64,000 nucleotides of DNA from Phascolarctobacterium sp. GTDB lineage: Bacteria; Bacillota; Negativicutes; Acidaminococcales; Acidaminococcaceae. Below are positions 43,233 to 54,200 of the stretch, piece by piece (the first letter of the stretch is position 1; every line of letters begins with the position of its first letter). Where the stretch lies: positions 1 to 64,000 of the forward strand of contig JAHHUH010000006.1 of the NCBI GenBank assembly GCA_020024105.1, read 5' to 3'. The notes below the pieces were generated by a model. That model made no database searches and was not told the origin of the DNA. It worked only from the letters and a program-made list of their open reading frames with translations. The position numbers and the translations under genes were made by a program.

Positions 43233-46200
43233 TTACTCCTTTGTACTAATCTTTACTGAAAGTAATTTGGAGACACCCGATTCCTCCATGGTAATACCGT
43301 ACATGGTATCAGCACATTCCATGGTGCCCTTGCGGTGGGTAATGATGATGAACTGGGTATCACGAGCATAATCTCGTAAAAAATTAGAAAATCTTACTAT
43401 ATTAGCATCATCCAGGGCCGCATCAATCTCATCCAGAATGCAGAATGGTGCCGGCTGATAGCTGAGCAGCGCAAACAGCAGTGCAATAACCGTCAGGGCT
43501 CTTTCGCCACCGGACATCAGATAAAGGCTCTGCAGCTTCTTACCCGGAGGCTGCACCTCGATATTGATACCTGAATGTAATATATCCTCAGGATCAGCCA
43601 GCTTCAGCACCGCCGTACCACCACCGAAAAGCTTCTGATAGCAGCCGGCAAAATAGCCGTTAATCTGCTGAAAGGCTTCCTTAAATTTCTTTGTCATGCC
43701 TGTGTTGATCTGGCCGATAACGGTCTCCAGATTCTCCTTAGCCCGGCACAGGTCATCGTACTGCTGGTTCAGAAATTCGCTTCGCTCCTTGACAGCCTGA
43801 TATTCCTCCAGGGCCGCCGGATTAACCGGGCCCAGAACCGTAATTTCCTGCTGCAGCTGCTTTTCCCGCCGCTGTAATGCCGGAGCGTCAAGGTCCAGCA
43901 GCTCCTCGGCTGCCGCTTCCTCCTCCGTCAGCTGGTACACACTGGTCAGCTGCTCTCTGGCATGGTCATAGTCGCTATTCTGACGGGAAAGTTCCAAATC
44001 CACATTACGGACCCGGCCCTCACTGAGGCTACTGCTATGCCGAGCCTCCTGTACGGCCTCCTCCGCCTGCTGCAGCTCCTCCTGCAGGCCGGACTTCTGC
44101 TCCAGATAGCGCTGTCGTCCACCTACGGTCTGCTGCAGCTGGGCCAGCTGGCGTTCCAGCTCCTGCCGTCCCTGCAACTGCTCCTCATCGCACTGCTGCA
44201 GCTCCTGTACCAGATGGGCAGCCTCCTCCTGATTGGCAGTAAGCTCCTTCCGCAGACGGAGATTTTCTTCATCCAGATTGCGGATGCTGTCACTGACATA
44301 GCCGGTTTTGGCAGCGGAGGTTTCCTGCTCCAGCTGAGCATCCCGCAGCTGATTAGCGACTGCGGCCAGCTTGGAATTTTCCTGGGCTACCCGCTGCTTG
44401 AGCTGCTGGAGTGCTTCCTTAGCCGCCACATCCTGGCTTTCCCGCTGCTGCAGCTGTTCACGCAGAGCCTTGACCTCATCCCGCTGGGCCAGATAGGCCT
44501 GAGCCAGCTCAGTGCGCTTATTCAACAGCTCCTCCAGCTGGGCTCCGGCTGCCAGCTGCTCCTTATGCAGATGGTCCGCCTTGATCAGCAGGCTATTAGC
44601 CAGCAGCTTCTTCTGCTGTACCTGCTCCACGGTCTGCTGCAGCTTTTGCGTCAGACGGCTCTGGTCCGCCTCCACGGCCTCCACCTGCTCCTGCAGGCTG
44701 AGCAGCTTGCCATGCCATTCCTCCGCCTGGGCGACAGCTTGGTCGATTTCCCGCTGTCGGCTTAAATAGCCCTCCTTCTGACGTCGGCTGCCGCCGGTCA
44801 GGCTACCACCGGCCTTCAGCAGCTCGCCCTCCAGGGTAACCAGGTTAAATTTATACTTGGCCCGCTTGGCTACGGCCAGGGCCACATCCATATCCTCCAC
44901 AATGAGGATATGTCCCAGTAAAAAGCTGATGGCGTTGGCCAGACGGGGCTCATAGCTGACCAGGTCCACAGCCCAGCCACATACGCCGGGCTCCTTGGCC
45001 AGCTGCTGCTCCACTTCGCTCAGCTGACGGGGACGGACTATATCTAGGGGCAGGAAGGTAGCCCGTCCTAATTTATGCTGCTTCAGATAATTGATGGCAG
45101 CTTTGGCTGTCGCCGCATCCTCCGTAAGCAGATTCTGCGCACCACCGCCCAAAGCTACCTCCATAGCCGTTACATACAGGGGGTCCATGCTCAGCAGCTC
45201 CGCTGCCACACCGATAATCCGGGGTCGCCAGGACTCCCTGCTGGTCAGGATGCTCCTGGTACCATGGTCAAAGCCCTCGTAGGCCTGCTGCAGCTTCCGC
45301 AGGGATTCCTCCCTGGTTGTCGCTGTGGTCAGCTGGGCCTGATACTGGAGCTGTTTAGCGTGGAGGCTCTTCAGCTCCTCCTCCGTCTGATTCAGCTGGC
45401 GCTGCAGCTCTGCTAATTCGTCAGCCAGGCGCTGCCCCTCATGGTCATTACGGGCTTTTTCCCCCAGCACCTGCTGGTAGTCCTGCTCCCGTTGGGCCTG
45501 CTCGGTCTCCTGCTCCTGCAGCTGCTGCTTCAGCTCCTCCCGCTGGCGGACCCGCTCCTCCTGCAGCCTTTCCAGGCCTTGCAGGCTATTGCGCAGCTCC
45601 AGCAGCTTTTGTAAATCTGTAAAGAAGCTGGCCTGTAGGGTGGAGTTTTCCTCCTGCACCTGGTGCAGCACCGCCTCCTGGGCCGTCTTGGCCTCAGCCA
45701 GCTGCCTAGCCTTAATTTCTGCGGCCAGACGCTGCTTGTCCAAGGTGTCGAATTCGACTACCAGCTCCTGCAGCTTCGCCTCCAGTCCCTGGGACTGCTC
45801 CTCCAGCTTGCCATTCTGCTTGGTCAGGCGCTCCTGGGCCTTCCGGTTCTGCTGCTTTCTCTCCTCCAAGACGGCCTGGCTGCCCCGCAACTTTTCAATG
45901 GCGGTTTCCTGGTCGCGGATTTCGTCCTGCAGCTTGCTGTAGCCCTCGCCCAGCTGGTCCAGCTGAAGCTGGATGGCACTGGCCTGGGCTTCCTTTTGGC
46001 TAAGCTGGACCAGCTCCTGGGAATAGGCCGCCTCCAGCTCTGCCTTCTGGGCCAGCAGTCGGCTTCTGACCTGTTCCATGCCCTGCAGCTTCTGCATCAG
46101 GCTGGTCAGGGTGCACTGGCGCAGCTCCTGCTGCAGCTCATTGTGACGCAGCGTTTTGGCTGCTGCCTCCTGCAGGGGCTCCACCTGCTTATCCACTTCT

Positions 46201-46787
46201 ATTTTAATATCATTAATACGGGTTAAATTATTTCCCGTGTCCTCCAGACGACGGAGAGCTTCCTTCTTCCGTAGACGGTATTTGGCAATGCCTGCGGCCT
46301 CCTCAAAAATCATTCTTCTGTCCTCGGGACGACTATTGAGGATTTCATCAATTTTATTTTGACCGATGATGGACATGGAGCCCTTACCCAGGCCCGTGTC
46401 GGCCATCAGGTCCACAATATCCTTCAAGCGGCAATTTTTCCTGTTAATGGCATATTCACTTTCGCCACTGCGGAAAATGCGCCTGGTCAGACTAACCTCG
46501 GTAAAATCAAGGGGCAGGCTCTGGTCCTGGTTATCAAAGATAAGGGTTACCTCAGCCACACCCAGGGCCCGGCGCTTGCTGCTGCCGGAAAAGATAACGT
46601 CCTCCATCTTGCTTCCACGTAGGTATTTGGCGCTCTGCTCGCCCAAAACCCAGCGGATAGCGTCAGAGACATTGCTTTTGCCGGAGCCGTTGGGCCCGAC
46701 AATGGCCGTAATGCCACGATCAAAGGTTAATTCAGTTTTATCGGCAAAGGATTTAAAGCCGTAGGTCGTAAAAGACTTTAAGCGCAC
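43233..46787 (-). CDS. smc: Chromosome partition protein SMC
   Basis: Condensin ATPase that loops and orders the chromosome with ScpA/ScpB. The 1184 residues show the head's Walker [10 protein letters not shown] near residue 32, two very long Gln/Glu/Leu-rich coiled coils (about 170-500 and 670-1010), the hinge (about 510-660, with [20 protein letters not shown]), and the C-terminal head with the signature [10 protein letters not shown] and Walker [14 protein letters not shown]. Unusually Gln-rich coiled coils are a composition feature of this genome (also seen in AddA). Second in an operon after the radical SAM gene. Confidence 0.97.
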   Translation of the reverse strand: MRLKSFTTYGFKSFADKTELTFDRGITAIVGPNGSGKSNVSDAIRWVLGEQSAKYLRGSKMEDVIFSGSSKRRALGVAEVTLIFDNQDQSLPLDFTEVSLTRRIFRSGESEYAINRKNCRLKDIVDLMADTGLGKGSMSIIGQNKIDEILNSRPEDRRMIFEEAAGIAKYRLRKKEALRRLEDTGNNLTRINDIKIEVDKQVEPLQEAAAKTLRHNELQQELRQCTLTSLMQKLQGMEQVRSRLLAQKAELEAAYSQELVQLSQKEAQASAIQLQLDQLGEGYSKLQDEIRDQETAIEKLRGSQAVLEERKQQNRKAQERLTKQNGKLEEQSQGLEAKLQELVVEFDTLDKQRLAAEIKARQLAEAKTAQEAVLHQVQEENSTLQASFFTDLQKLLELRNSLQGLERLQEERVRQREELKQQLQEQETEQAQREQDYQQVLGEKARNDHEGQRLADELAELQRQLNQTEEELKSLHAKQLQYQAQLTTATTREESLRKLQQAYEGFDHGTRSILTSRESWRPRIIGVAAELLSMDPLYVTAMEVALGGGAQNLLTEDAATAKAAINYLKQHKLGRATFLPLDIVRPRQLSEVEQQLAKEPGVCGWAVDLVSYEPRLANAISFLLGHILIVEDMDVALAVAKRAKYKFNLVTLEGELLKAGGSLTGGSRRQKEGYLSRQREIDQAVAQAEEWHGKLLSLQEQVEAVEADQSRLTQKLQQTVEQVQQKKLLANSLLIKADHLHKEQLAAGAQLEELLNKRTELAQAYLAQRDEVKALREQLQQRESQDVAAKEALQQLKQRVAQENSKLAAVANQLRDAQLEQETSAAKTGYVSDSIRNLDEENLRLRKELTANQEEAAHLVQELQQCDEEQLQGRQELERQLAQLQQTVGGRQRYLEQKSGLQEELQQAEEAVQEARHSSSLSEGRVRNVDLELSRQNSDYDHAREQLTSVYQLTEEEAAAEELLDLDAPALQRREKQLQQEITVLGPVNPAALEEYQAVKERSEFLNQQYDDLCRAKENLETVIGQINTGMTKKFKEAFQQINGYFAGCYQKLFGGGTAVLKLADPEDILHSGINIEVQPPGKKLQSLYLMSGGERALTVIALLFALLSYQPAPFCILDEIDAALDDANIVRFSNFLRDYARDTQFIIITHRKGTMECADTMYGITMEESGVSKLLSVKISTKE

Positions 46788-46815
46788 TCATATCACCTAT
46801 TTCTATCCATATATC

Positions 46816-47835
46816 TTACATCACGGCATTTCTGGGCAGGCGCAGCACCTGCAGCTTCTCCACCAACGCCTGCTTGACCACGGGCCGGCTGCCGAGCAGC
46901 TGCTCCCAATATTCCACATTGGCGCTTTTCTGTCCCCTGACCTTGGATAAAAGTCGGGGTGGGCACAGCACCGTCAGCACCTCATCTGCCGCTAGCTGCC
47001 TGCTGAGCTCCACCAGACGGGGAGTCAGCTCCTCCCTGAGAACCCTGGCCTTGACTAGCTCTCCCATGGCGGGGTGAAAGGGTCCGGCAATAATATTACC
47101 TGCCGCACACAGCTCCTCGTCAGGCTGAAGCCCGATTCGGATTACCCTTATTCCAGCCTGTGTCAGCTCTGCATACATATAGGCCGCCTGGCCCACTGCC
47201 TCCTCCAGGGTTAAAGGAATAAATTCTCCCCGACGGTAGCTCTGCTCCAGAGGCGTCCCCTTAATAACCAACAGGGGATAAATTCGGGCCAGCTCCGGCC
47301 GGAGTGCCACCACCTGGGCCACCGTTGCCTCCATGCTGGTACGCGTCTGCCTAGGCAGGCCCACCATAAGCTGGAGGCCCACCTGGAAGCCATACTCCCG
47401 CAGCAGCTGTACAGCACGAGCTACCTGCTCCGCCGTATGCCCCCGCTCCGCCGCCTCCAGAACGACATTGTCCAGGGACTGGACTCCTAATTCCACCAGC
47501 CTTACCCCGTGCCGCTGTAAAAGCTGGAGCACCTGAGGCTGGATATAATCCGGACGGGTGGAAAGCCGGACGGAGCCGATAACGCCCTGGGCCAGCAGCT
47601 CATCCGTCAAGCCTAAAAGCTCCTCCTGCAGAGCTAAATCCAGACCGGTAAAGGAGCCGCCATAAAAGGCCGCCTCATTCTCCAGGCTGGGACTAACCCA
47701 CTGGAGCCAGCGCTCCAGCTGCCGCCTTGCCTCCACCACGGCCGCTGACTTCTGGCCGCTGATGGTCTTCTGGTTACAAAAGACGCATTGATGGGGACAG
47801 CCGGCGTGGGGTATAAAAATCGGTATAATGGCCAT
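46816..47835 (-). CDS. Radical SAM protein, Elp3-like
   Basis: Iron-sulfur enzyme using S-adenosylmethionine. The cluster motif CPHQCVFC with its neighbours (HAGCPHQCVFCNQKTIS) lies at residues 12-20, followed by the TIM-barrel motifs AFYGGSFTGLD and STRPDYI, which are typical of the Elp3/YhcC-like group. The Elp3 acetyltransferase domain is absent; total length is 339. The modified target is unknown. It is next to smc and starts three bases after the stop of the HAD gene, a common position in Firmicutes near rnc-smc. Confidence 0.9.
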   Translation of the reverse strand: MAIIPIFIPHAGCPHQCVFCNQKTISGQKSAAVVEARRQLERWLQWVSPSLENEAAFYGGSFTGLDLALQEELLGLTDELLAQGVIGSVRLSTRPDYIQPQVLQLLQRHGVRLVELGVQSLDNVVLEAAERGHTAEQVARAVQLLREYGFQVGLQLMVGLPRQTRTSMEATVAQVVALRPELARIYPLLVIKGTPLEQSYRRGEFIPLTLEEAVGQAAYMYAELTQAGIRVIRIGLQPDEELCAAGNIIAGPFHPAMGELVKARVLREELTPRLVELSRQLAADEVLTVLCPPRLLSKVRGQKSANVEYWEQLLGSRPVVKQALVEKLQVLRLPRNAVM

Positions 47836-47838
47836 GGC

Positions 47839-48657
47839 CTATTCCTCGGGCACCTGTACCTGCTGGGTCAGGATCTGCTCAATGACCAAGGCCACGCCAT
47901 CCTCATCATTGCTGGCGGTAATAATCTTGGCACAGTCCTTAACCTTATCCTTGGCATTACCAATGGCTACGCCCAGACCGGCATTGGCAATCATCTTCAT
48001 ATCGTTATTAGAATCGCCGATACACATAATCTCCTCCGGCTTAATGCCGTATTGGGCTGCTACGGCCTTGACCGCATCCCATTTATTGATACCGGGCTCC
48101 ATCAGCTCCAGGAAGTTATCCTTGGAGCTGGTAATGTCAATCTTATCACCAAATTTTTCCTCAAATTCCTGCCACATTTCTTCAAAGTGGCCCTCCTCGC
48201 TAATAGCCAGCAGCTTATAGGGAGCTTCCTTAATATTAAAGGCCTCATCACCGGCAATGCGGATTTTGATGCCGGAAATCTTCTCGTACATCTCCGTCCA
48301 GTAGCCCTTTTCTGCTACCAGGATTTCGTCCCCCACATAAACCTGCACATAGCGGTGGTTAGCCTTGCAATAATCCAAAATTTCCTTAGCGGTATCATAA
48401 TTCAGACGGTTTTCATATAAAACCCTACCGCTGATATTTTCCTTGACCAGAGCACCATTATAGGTAACCAGGGGTACGTCCAGGCCTAGGCGCTCCGCAA
48501 ATTTTACAGCAGAAATATACATTCTGCCCGTAGCAATCAAAAAGATGATACCCTTTTCCAAAGCCGCTCTAATAACTGCCGCATTGCGGTCGGAAATCTG
48601 GGTATCACTATTCAACAGCGTATCATCCAGATCGCTGGCAATTAATTTGATTTCCAT
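47839..48657 (-). CDS. Cof-type HAD-IIB phosphatase
   Basis: Cytoplasmic hydrolase of 272 residues for sugar phosphates or flavin/pyridoxal phosphates. Motif I is SDLDDTLLNSD, motif II IATGR, and the C-terminal CIGDSNNDMKMIANAGLGVAIGNA is the typical HAD-IIB motif IV, with a large cap domain (about 85-190) between. Overlaps the membrane protein gene by one base. Confidence 0.92.
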   Translation of the reverse strand: MEIKLIASDLDDTLLNSDTQISDRNAAVIRAALEKGIIFLIATGRMYISAVKFAERLGLDVPLVTYNGALVKENISGRVLYENRLNYDTAKEILDYCKANHRYVQVYVGDEILVAEKGYWTEMYEKISGIKIRIAGDEAFNIKEAPYKLLAISEEGHFEEMWQEFEEKFGDKIDITSSKDNFLELMEPGINKWDAVKAVAAQYGIKPEEIMCIGDSNNDMKMIANAGLGVAIGNAKDKVKDCAKIITASNDEDGVALVIEQILTQQVQVPEE

Positions 48658-48995
48658 TACTTTCTCCTCTTCCTTAAGATATTACCAATACAGATGGCAA
48701 AAACTGCGTAGCCCAGAATAAAGACCCAGCCCCGCCAGGACTGCTCCAGCTGATAACCAGGCAGGAAGGCGCAAATTCCCTCCAGTCCCAGAAAGGCAGC
48801 TGCCAAAACCAGGGCTCTGCCGGTAAAATAGCTCAGATGCCGCCCCAGCTCATCTGCCAGGGTGACCACCAGTCCTACGATGAGGGCGCCCAGGACCAGT
48901 CCTCCAAGGGTGACTACCTGTAAAAAGCTGCCCTGATAATTAACTAGAAAAAAAACAACGCTCAGGGTGACCCACTGCGTACATAAAATATACAT
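48657..48995 (-). CDS. Small hypothetical membrane protein
   Basis: A 112-residue protein with four predicted membrane helices (about 4-25, 29-50, 60-76, 82-105) and a basic C-terminal end (NILRKRRK). I do not recognise a family. It is the first gene of a transcript that continues with the HAD phosphatase, radical SAM gene, smc and ftsY. Confidence 0.7.
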   Translation of the reverse strand: MYILCTQWVTLSVVFFLVNYQGSFLQVVTLGGLVLGALIVGLVVTLADELGRHLSYFTGRALVLAAAFLGLEGICAFLPGYQLEQSWRGWVFILGYAVFAICIGNILRKRRK

Positions 48996-49120
48996 TACTA
49001 ATCTTCCTCCATAATATATTATATCATAAAAAAGCTGTACATTACCTTAATTTATGTTAAAATGTAGGCGGAGCGATTGCCCTAGGCAACGTACACAACA
49101 ATGAAAGGAGCTTTCTTTAG

Positions 49121-49378
49121 ATGAAAAGAAGCGACAAATTTCGCCAAGCTAATCGCGAGGCACTGGCTACTGTATGGGCAACCCTGGTAGTCATTATTTT
49201 TTGGTGGGTGGCCGGCTTTGGCCTAGCCGACGTAAACATCTCCTTCCTGCAGACTCCCCTTTGGGTTTGGGGCGGCTGCCTGGGTACATGGATTTTTGCA
49301 ATTCTTGTAACCCTCTTCCTGACAAAAAAGGTTTTTATTGATTTCGACTTAGACGAGGAGGAGCATGAGCATGAGTAA
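49121..49378 (+). CDS. yhdT: YhdT family (DUF997) membrane protein
   Basis: Small two-helix membrane protein of 85 residues. The helices are LATVWATLVVIIFWWVAGFG and VWGGCLGTWIFAILVTLFLT; the tail is acidic and ends in HEHE. The family is nearly always encoded in front of panF, as here, and may be an accessory subunit. Its 3' end overlaps the panF start. Confidence 0.9.
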   Translation: MKRSDKFRQANREALATVWATLVVIIFWWVAGFGLADVNISFLQTPLWVWGGCLGTWIFAILVTLFLTKKVFIDFDLDEEEHEHE

Positions 49379-50867
49379 TATCTTGAACCTTCTCCCCGTA
49401 TTGATATTTTTGATTTTAATGCTCTGCATTAGCGTTTATATTCAGAAAAGCTCCCAGAATGACCGTAAGAAGGACTTTGCTAAGGACTATTTCATCGGTG
49501 GACGTACCTTGGGCGGCTTCGTCCTGGCTATGACCACGGCAGCGACCTACAGTAGCGTCAGCACCTTTGTCGGCGGTCCCGGCATGGCCTGGATTATCGG
49601 CTACGGCTGGCTGTATATGGCCATTGTCCAGGTCGTAGTTATCTTTTTGGTTTTAGGTGTTTTCGGCAAGAAAATTGCCCTGGTAGCCCGTCGTATTGAC
49701 GCCGTTACGATAATTGACGTCCTCCGGGCCCGTTACCAGTCCAACACCCTGGCAAATTTGGCAGCCCTGATCATCGTCGCCTTCTTCTGTACCACCATGG
49801 TGGCCCAGTTTGTCGGTGCGGCCAAGCTTTTTGAGGCTGTTACCGGCTTCTCCTACTTTACCGGTCTGACCCTCTTCGGCCTGATTGTGGTTATCTATAC
49901 CACCATCGGCGGCTTCAAGGGTGTAGCCATTACCGATGCCTGCTGTGCCATCGCCATGATTGTAGGCCTGGGCATCCTGTTGGGCGCTATGATGGAAACC
50001 GGTGGCGGCTTCACCAAAATCATGGGCTACATCAGCACCAATCATCCGGATATGCTGGAGCCCCTCTCCGCCGGGAAAATGCCTCTTTCCCTCTATATCA
50101 GCCAATGGCTTCTGGTGGGTATCTGTACCCTGGCCCTGCCCCAGTCCGTAGTCCGCGGCATTAGCTTTAAAAGCACCCGTGCCCTGCACAGGGCCATGAT
50201 TATCGGCACCATCGTCATCGGTGCCATGACCCTGGTAGCAACCTGGATTGGTATTCTCAGCAAGGGCATTCTGACCGGCTCCCTGGCTGCCTATGGTGGT
50301 AGCGTGGATAATATCACCCCTCTGACCATCATTGCCAGCATGAGCCCCTTCTGGGCCGGTGTCACCATCATTGGTCCCATTGCGGCGACGATTTCCACCG
50401 TTTCCTCCCTGCTCCTGTCCGCATCCTCCTCCATCGTGAAAGATATTTACATGCACCACAAGCAGATGCAGGGACATCTGGTAAGCAATAATACCGTTCG
50501 TAAATTCAGTCTGGTCTGCACCATTATTCTAGGTCTGATTGTGTATAGTATTGCCATTACCCCGCCCAGCGTAATCTGGCTGATTAATATGTTTGCCTTC
50601 GGCGGTCTGGAAACAGCCTTCTTCTGGGTGCTGATTTTTGGCCTCTTCTGGTCCAAGGCCAATAAGACCGGTGCCCTAGCTGCCATGGCCGGTGGCGTAC
50701 TGGTCTACTGCGTTACCATGGCGCTGAAGCTGAAGGTACTGGACCTGCACCAGATTGTCCTGGGTATCGGCTGCTCCCTGGTCTTCTTCCTCATCGGCAA
50801 TGCCCTGGGCCAACCCCATGACAGAAAGACCTTAGAAACCTTCTTCCCCGAAGAATATGATAAATAA
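49371..50867 (+). CDS. panF: Sodium/pantothenate symporter
   Basis: Na+-coupled importer of pantothenate (vitamin B5), precursor of coenzyme A. About 498 residues, 13 membrane helices, of the SSS family: DYFIGGRTLGGFVLAMTTAA read in parts (FIGGRTLGG, TYSSVSTFVGGPG), SQWLLVGICTLALPQSVVRG, and STVSSLLLSASSSIVKDIY for the sodium site. The second ATG (49371) is preferred because GAGGAGG is nine bases upstream; the first ATG is only three bases from it. Coupled with yhdT; a terminator follows. Confidence 0.93.
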   Translation: MSNILNLLPVLIFLILMLCISVYIQKSSQNDRKKDFAKDYFIGGRTLGGFVLAMTTAATYSSVSTFVGGPGMAWIIGYGWLYMAIVQVVVIFLVLGVFGKKIALVARRIDAVTIIDVLRARYQSNTLANLAALIIVAFFCTTMVAQFVGAAKLFEAVTGFSYFTGLTLFGLIVVIYTTIGGFKGVAITDACCAIAMIVGLGILLGAMMETGGGFTKIMGYISTNHPDMLEPLSAGKMPLSLYISQWLLVGICTLALPQSVVRGISFKSTRALHRAMIIGTIVIGAMTLVATWIGILSKGILTGSLAAYGGSVDNITPLTIIASMSPFWAGVTIIGPIAATISTVSSLLLSASSSIVKDIYMHHKQMQGHLVSNNTVRKFSLVCTIILGLIVYSIAITPPSVIWLINMFAFGGLETAFFWVLIFGLFWSKANKTGALAAMAGGVLVYCVTMALKLKVLDLHQIVLGIGCSLVFFLIGNALGQPHDRKTLETFFPEEYDK

Positions 50868-50882
50868 GCTTCTGTAAATAAT

Positions 50883-50914
50883 AACCGTAGAGCTTGCACC
50901 CTCTACGGTTTTTT
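50883..50914 (+). terminator. Terminator after panF
   Basis: Stem AACCGTAGAG / CTCTACGGTT and a T-run. Confidence 0.92.
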
Positions 50915-51028
50915 ATGCTTCCCCCTACCGCTGAGCTTGGCAGAAAAAGCAGAGAGCCCACCCTTCCCCGTACCAGAAAGATCTAGTTAAGGGAAACCCG
51001 GGGCTGAACCATTGCAGCCAGCTCCTAC

Positions 51029-51072
51029 AAAAAAATCTGGCGCCCCCATACCAAGGGCCACCAGATTTTTTT
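51029..51072. terminator. Bidirectional terminator at the end of the addBA operon
   Basis: Arms AAAAAAATCTGG / CCAGATTTTTTT around a 20-base loop. Confidence 0.8.
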
Positions 51073-51259
51073 AATAGCCTAGGAAGCGGCAGACAAGGTA
51101 GAGGCCGGCAATGGCAATCGCTCCATAAACCTTATTCTGCAGGCTTCGCTTATTATATTTGGGACTATCCTCACACAGCTTCATCCCATAAAACTGCATC
51201 CATAGGGCCAACAGCAGCAGCCCACCGGCGATAAAATCCCACATTTCCAAATGCTCCAT
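51071..51259 (-). CDS. Small hypothetical membrane protein after addA
   Basis: A 62-residue protein with two predicted membrane helices (FIAGGLLLLALWMQFYGM and VYGAIAIAGLYLVCRFL) around a basic loop. AGGAG lies eight bases upstream of ATG 51259, within the end of addA, so it is probably the last gene of the addB-addA transcript. No family recognised. Confidence 0.65.
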   Translation of the reverse strand: MEHLEMWDFIAGGLLLLALWMQFYGMKLCEDSPKYNKRSLQNKVYGAIAIAGLYLVCRFLGY

Positions 51260-51264
51260 ACAAC

Positions 51265-54200
51265 CTACTCCTCAGCTTCTTTTTGCGGACATAGATAATT
51301 ATACGGGCAATAGGCACAATTAGCAAGTACGCAGGGGAAATCCTCCTCCCGGGACTGCTGGGCCAGCCTTTCGCATAAATTAACCGCCTCCTGCAGGGTA
51401 TCGCAGCCCTCGGGCAGGGACCATACGGATAAATCACGCAGGAAGTGGAGCTGGGCCGTGCGCACCGGCTTCTTGAAAATACGGCTGACCGCCTCCTTGT
51501 ACAGGGCCATCTGGTAGATATAGCCCTGGGGCGCCGTTCCTTCTGCCGGAGGACGGCCGGTCTTATAGTCGATAATCTCCAAACTGCCGTCCTCGTTAAC
51601 CAGAATGCAGTCCACCGTACAGCCCAGCTGTAAAGCACCCAGGCTATAGGTGAAATAGGTTTCCTTAATCCGCTTCTTTCCCTGGGGATAGAGGGCGCTA
51701 TGGATATAGGTGGAAAAAAGCTCCCTGCCCGCCTCCGTTGCCTGTCCCTCTATCTGACCGCAGCTATCCAGAGCCTGCTGCCAGGCCTGCTCCTCCTGAC
51801 GGCCATCATAAAGCTCCAAGGCCTTATGCACCAGGGTACCCAGCTCTGCCGGGCTCAAGGTGCTGCCGCTACTGCCCTCCACCTCCGGAGTCAGAGGCAG
51901 TAGTCCCTCCCTCTGGTAAAAATACTGTCGAGGACAATGCAGATAGGTCTGTAGAGCCGTGGGCGTAAAGTAGCGTTGACCGCTCTCTCCGTACAGGGGC
52001 AGGGGTGCGATGGCAGTCGCCAGCTCCTCATCCACGGTCAGCTGCTCCTGCACCGGACTACTACCCACCTGCAGCTCCCCACTCGTCCACTGGCGCAGCT
52101 CGGCAACCTCCTCCTGCAGCAGCTGCTGCAGGGAACGGAACCAGTTATCCGCCGTTCCCCGGCTGCCCTCCTTATAGCAGCCGGAAAGAATCAGGGCATT
52201 TTTGGCCCTGGTCATGGCCACATAGAGCTGCCGCTGCTTTTCGGCCCGCTCCAGCTGCTTTTCCCGTAGCTTTATCTCGGTCAAAAGAGAGCTTTCCAAC
52301 AGGGTACCATCGGGCAACACAGCCTTCACGCCCAGCCCCAGCTGAGGACTGAATTTAATCTGGTCCGTATCATTGCGCTCCCCACGGTCCAGGAAGGGCA
52401 GGTAGACGGTGGAAAATTCCAGGCCTTTGGATTTATGGATGGTCATAATGGTTACAGCATCCTCTGCCTGCAGGTTCGCCGTCGTTTCCCGGGCACCTGC
52501 CTCCCGCAGACGGGCTACGTAGTTCAGCCAGGCCCCCAGGGTACCTTGTTGGGTAATGGTAAAGCTCAAAGCCAGCTGACGCAGCTTCTCCCCATTGGCC
52601 AGCTGGGCCCTGCCATTATGCTGACGGCTGAGCACCGCCTCCACCTGGAGCTGGGCATAAATTTCCTGCCACAGCTCCGGCAGACCGCTAAGACTGGCTA
52701 CCTGACGCAGCTGGGCCAAAAGCCTCCTGGCCCTAAGCAGCAGTGGCTGCTGAGCCGCACTCACCAGCGTCGGGTCCACCTGCTGGAGTACATCCCACAG
52801 GCAGTTTTCCCCCAGCTTGACCAATAGGCAGAGAGCCGTAATGCTTTCGTCATCCAGACCAAAATAGGGAGAACGCAGCACGCCGATTAGCGCCAGGCTC
52901 CGGTGCTTGTTTTCCAGGCATTGGCAGAGATGTAGTAAATCCAGTACCTCCTGCCTTTCGTAAAAGCCTCTGCCATCCACAATCTGACAGGGAATCCCCC
53001 GCTGCTGCAGCTGCTCCGCCAAAAAGTCGCTAACGGTCATGGCATTAAGCAGAATGGCCATCTCCCCGTAGGACTCTCCCTCCTGATGCCGCTGTCGCAC
53101 CTGTTCCGCAAGGGCCGCTATTTCCAGCTCCAGACGCTTCTCCTTCGTAGTATCATCATAGGGCACCTGTATGAAAATGGGCTTCAATGCACTTTCCCGA
53201 TGGGCCTGGAGGGCTTCAAAAAAGACATCCTGATGGACGTCCACCCCCAGCAGCTGGGGAAAGACTTGGTTGCAGGCGGTAAGAATACTGTCCACCGTCC
53301 GGAAATTATCCGGCAGGCTGATAACCTTTCCCCCACTGGCGGCAATTTCCCGCCGTACCCGGGCAAAAACCTGAACGTCCGCACCACGGAAGCGGTAAAT
53401 AGACTGCTTGGGGTCCCCTACGATAAACAGCTTCCGTCCCTGGAGCTCCGTAGCACTATCACCACAGAGCAAATAGACCAGCTGCTGCTGCCTGGTATTG
53501 GTGTCCTGGAACTCGTCCACCATGATATAGCGATATTTTTCCTGGTATTTTTTGCGGACCAGCTCACTACTCTGCAGCAGGGCTAAGGCCCTGGTCTCCA
53601 AATCATCAAAATCCAGGAAATCATCCTGCTGCTTCTTCTCCTTAAGGTAAACGTCCAAGCCGTCCAGAACCTGCTGCCAGGCCTCCACCATAGGCAGGGC
53701 GGCCTTATCCACCTCCAGCTGCACCAGAGCCTCCTGCAGGGTCTTTATTTCAGCAATAAGCTCCTTCAGCTTACCATTCTTTTTCAAAATGCCCACATAG
53801 CATTCATAGGCCTGGTAATCCGCCGGCTCCTGCCGAATACCCTGCTCCACCTCATAGAGCTGCTCAGCCAGACGTTCCACATCCTGACGTCCTTTAGTCT
53901 TTCCCAGCTCCTCCCGACGTGCCACCAGTTCCTCCAGCAGCGCGCATAGACGGGCCTTTCCCGCCGGTTCCTGCTCCAAACGCTCCAGATAGGGACACTG
54001 CAAGTCGCCAAAGCTGCTGATTTCTCCCAGCTGGTTGACCAGTCCGGTCAGCTGCTGCAGGAGTCCGGCGGTACCATAGGCCTGGGTCAGGATCATCAGC
54101 CCCGGCTCCTCCTGGCTAAGACCTCGGCGGACATATTCCAGCAGACAGTACTGTAAATATTCCTCTCCGGTAAAATCCTCGGCCAGGATAAAGGAGGGGT

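Noticed and set aside
43962-44765. Leucine/glutamine-rich open frame opposite smc
   Set aside because: Result of reading the Gln/Leu-rich coiled-coil codons on the other strand; not a gene.
49653-50477. His/Gly-rich open frame opposite panF
   Set aside because: Shadow of membrane-protein codons; no start signals.
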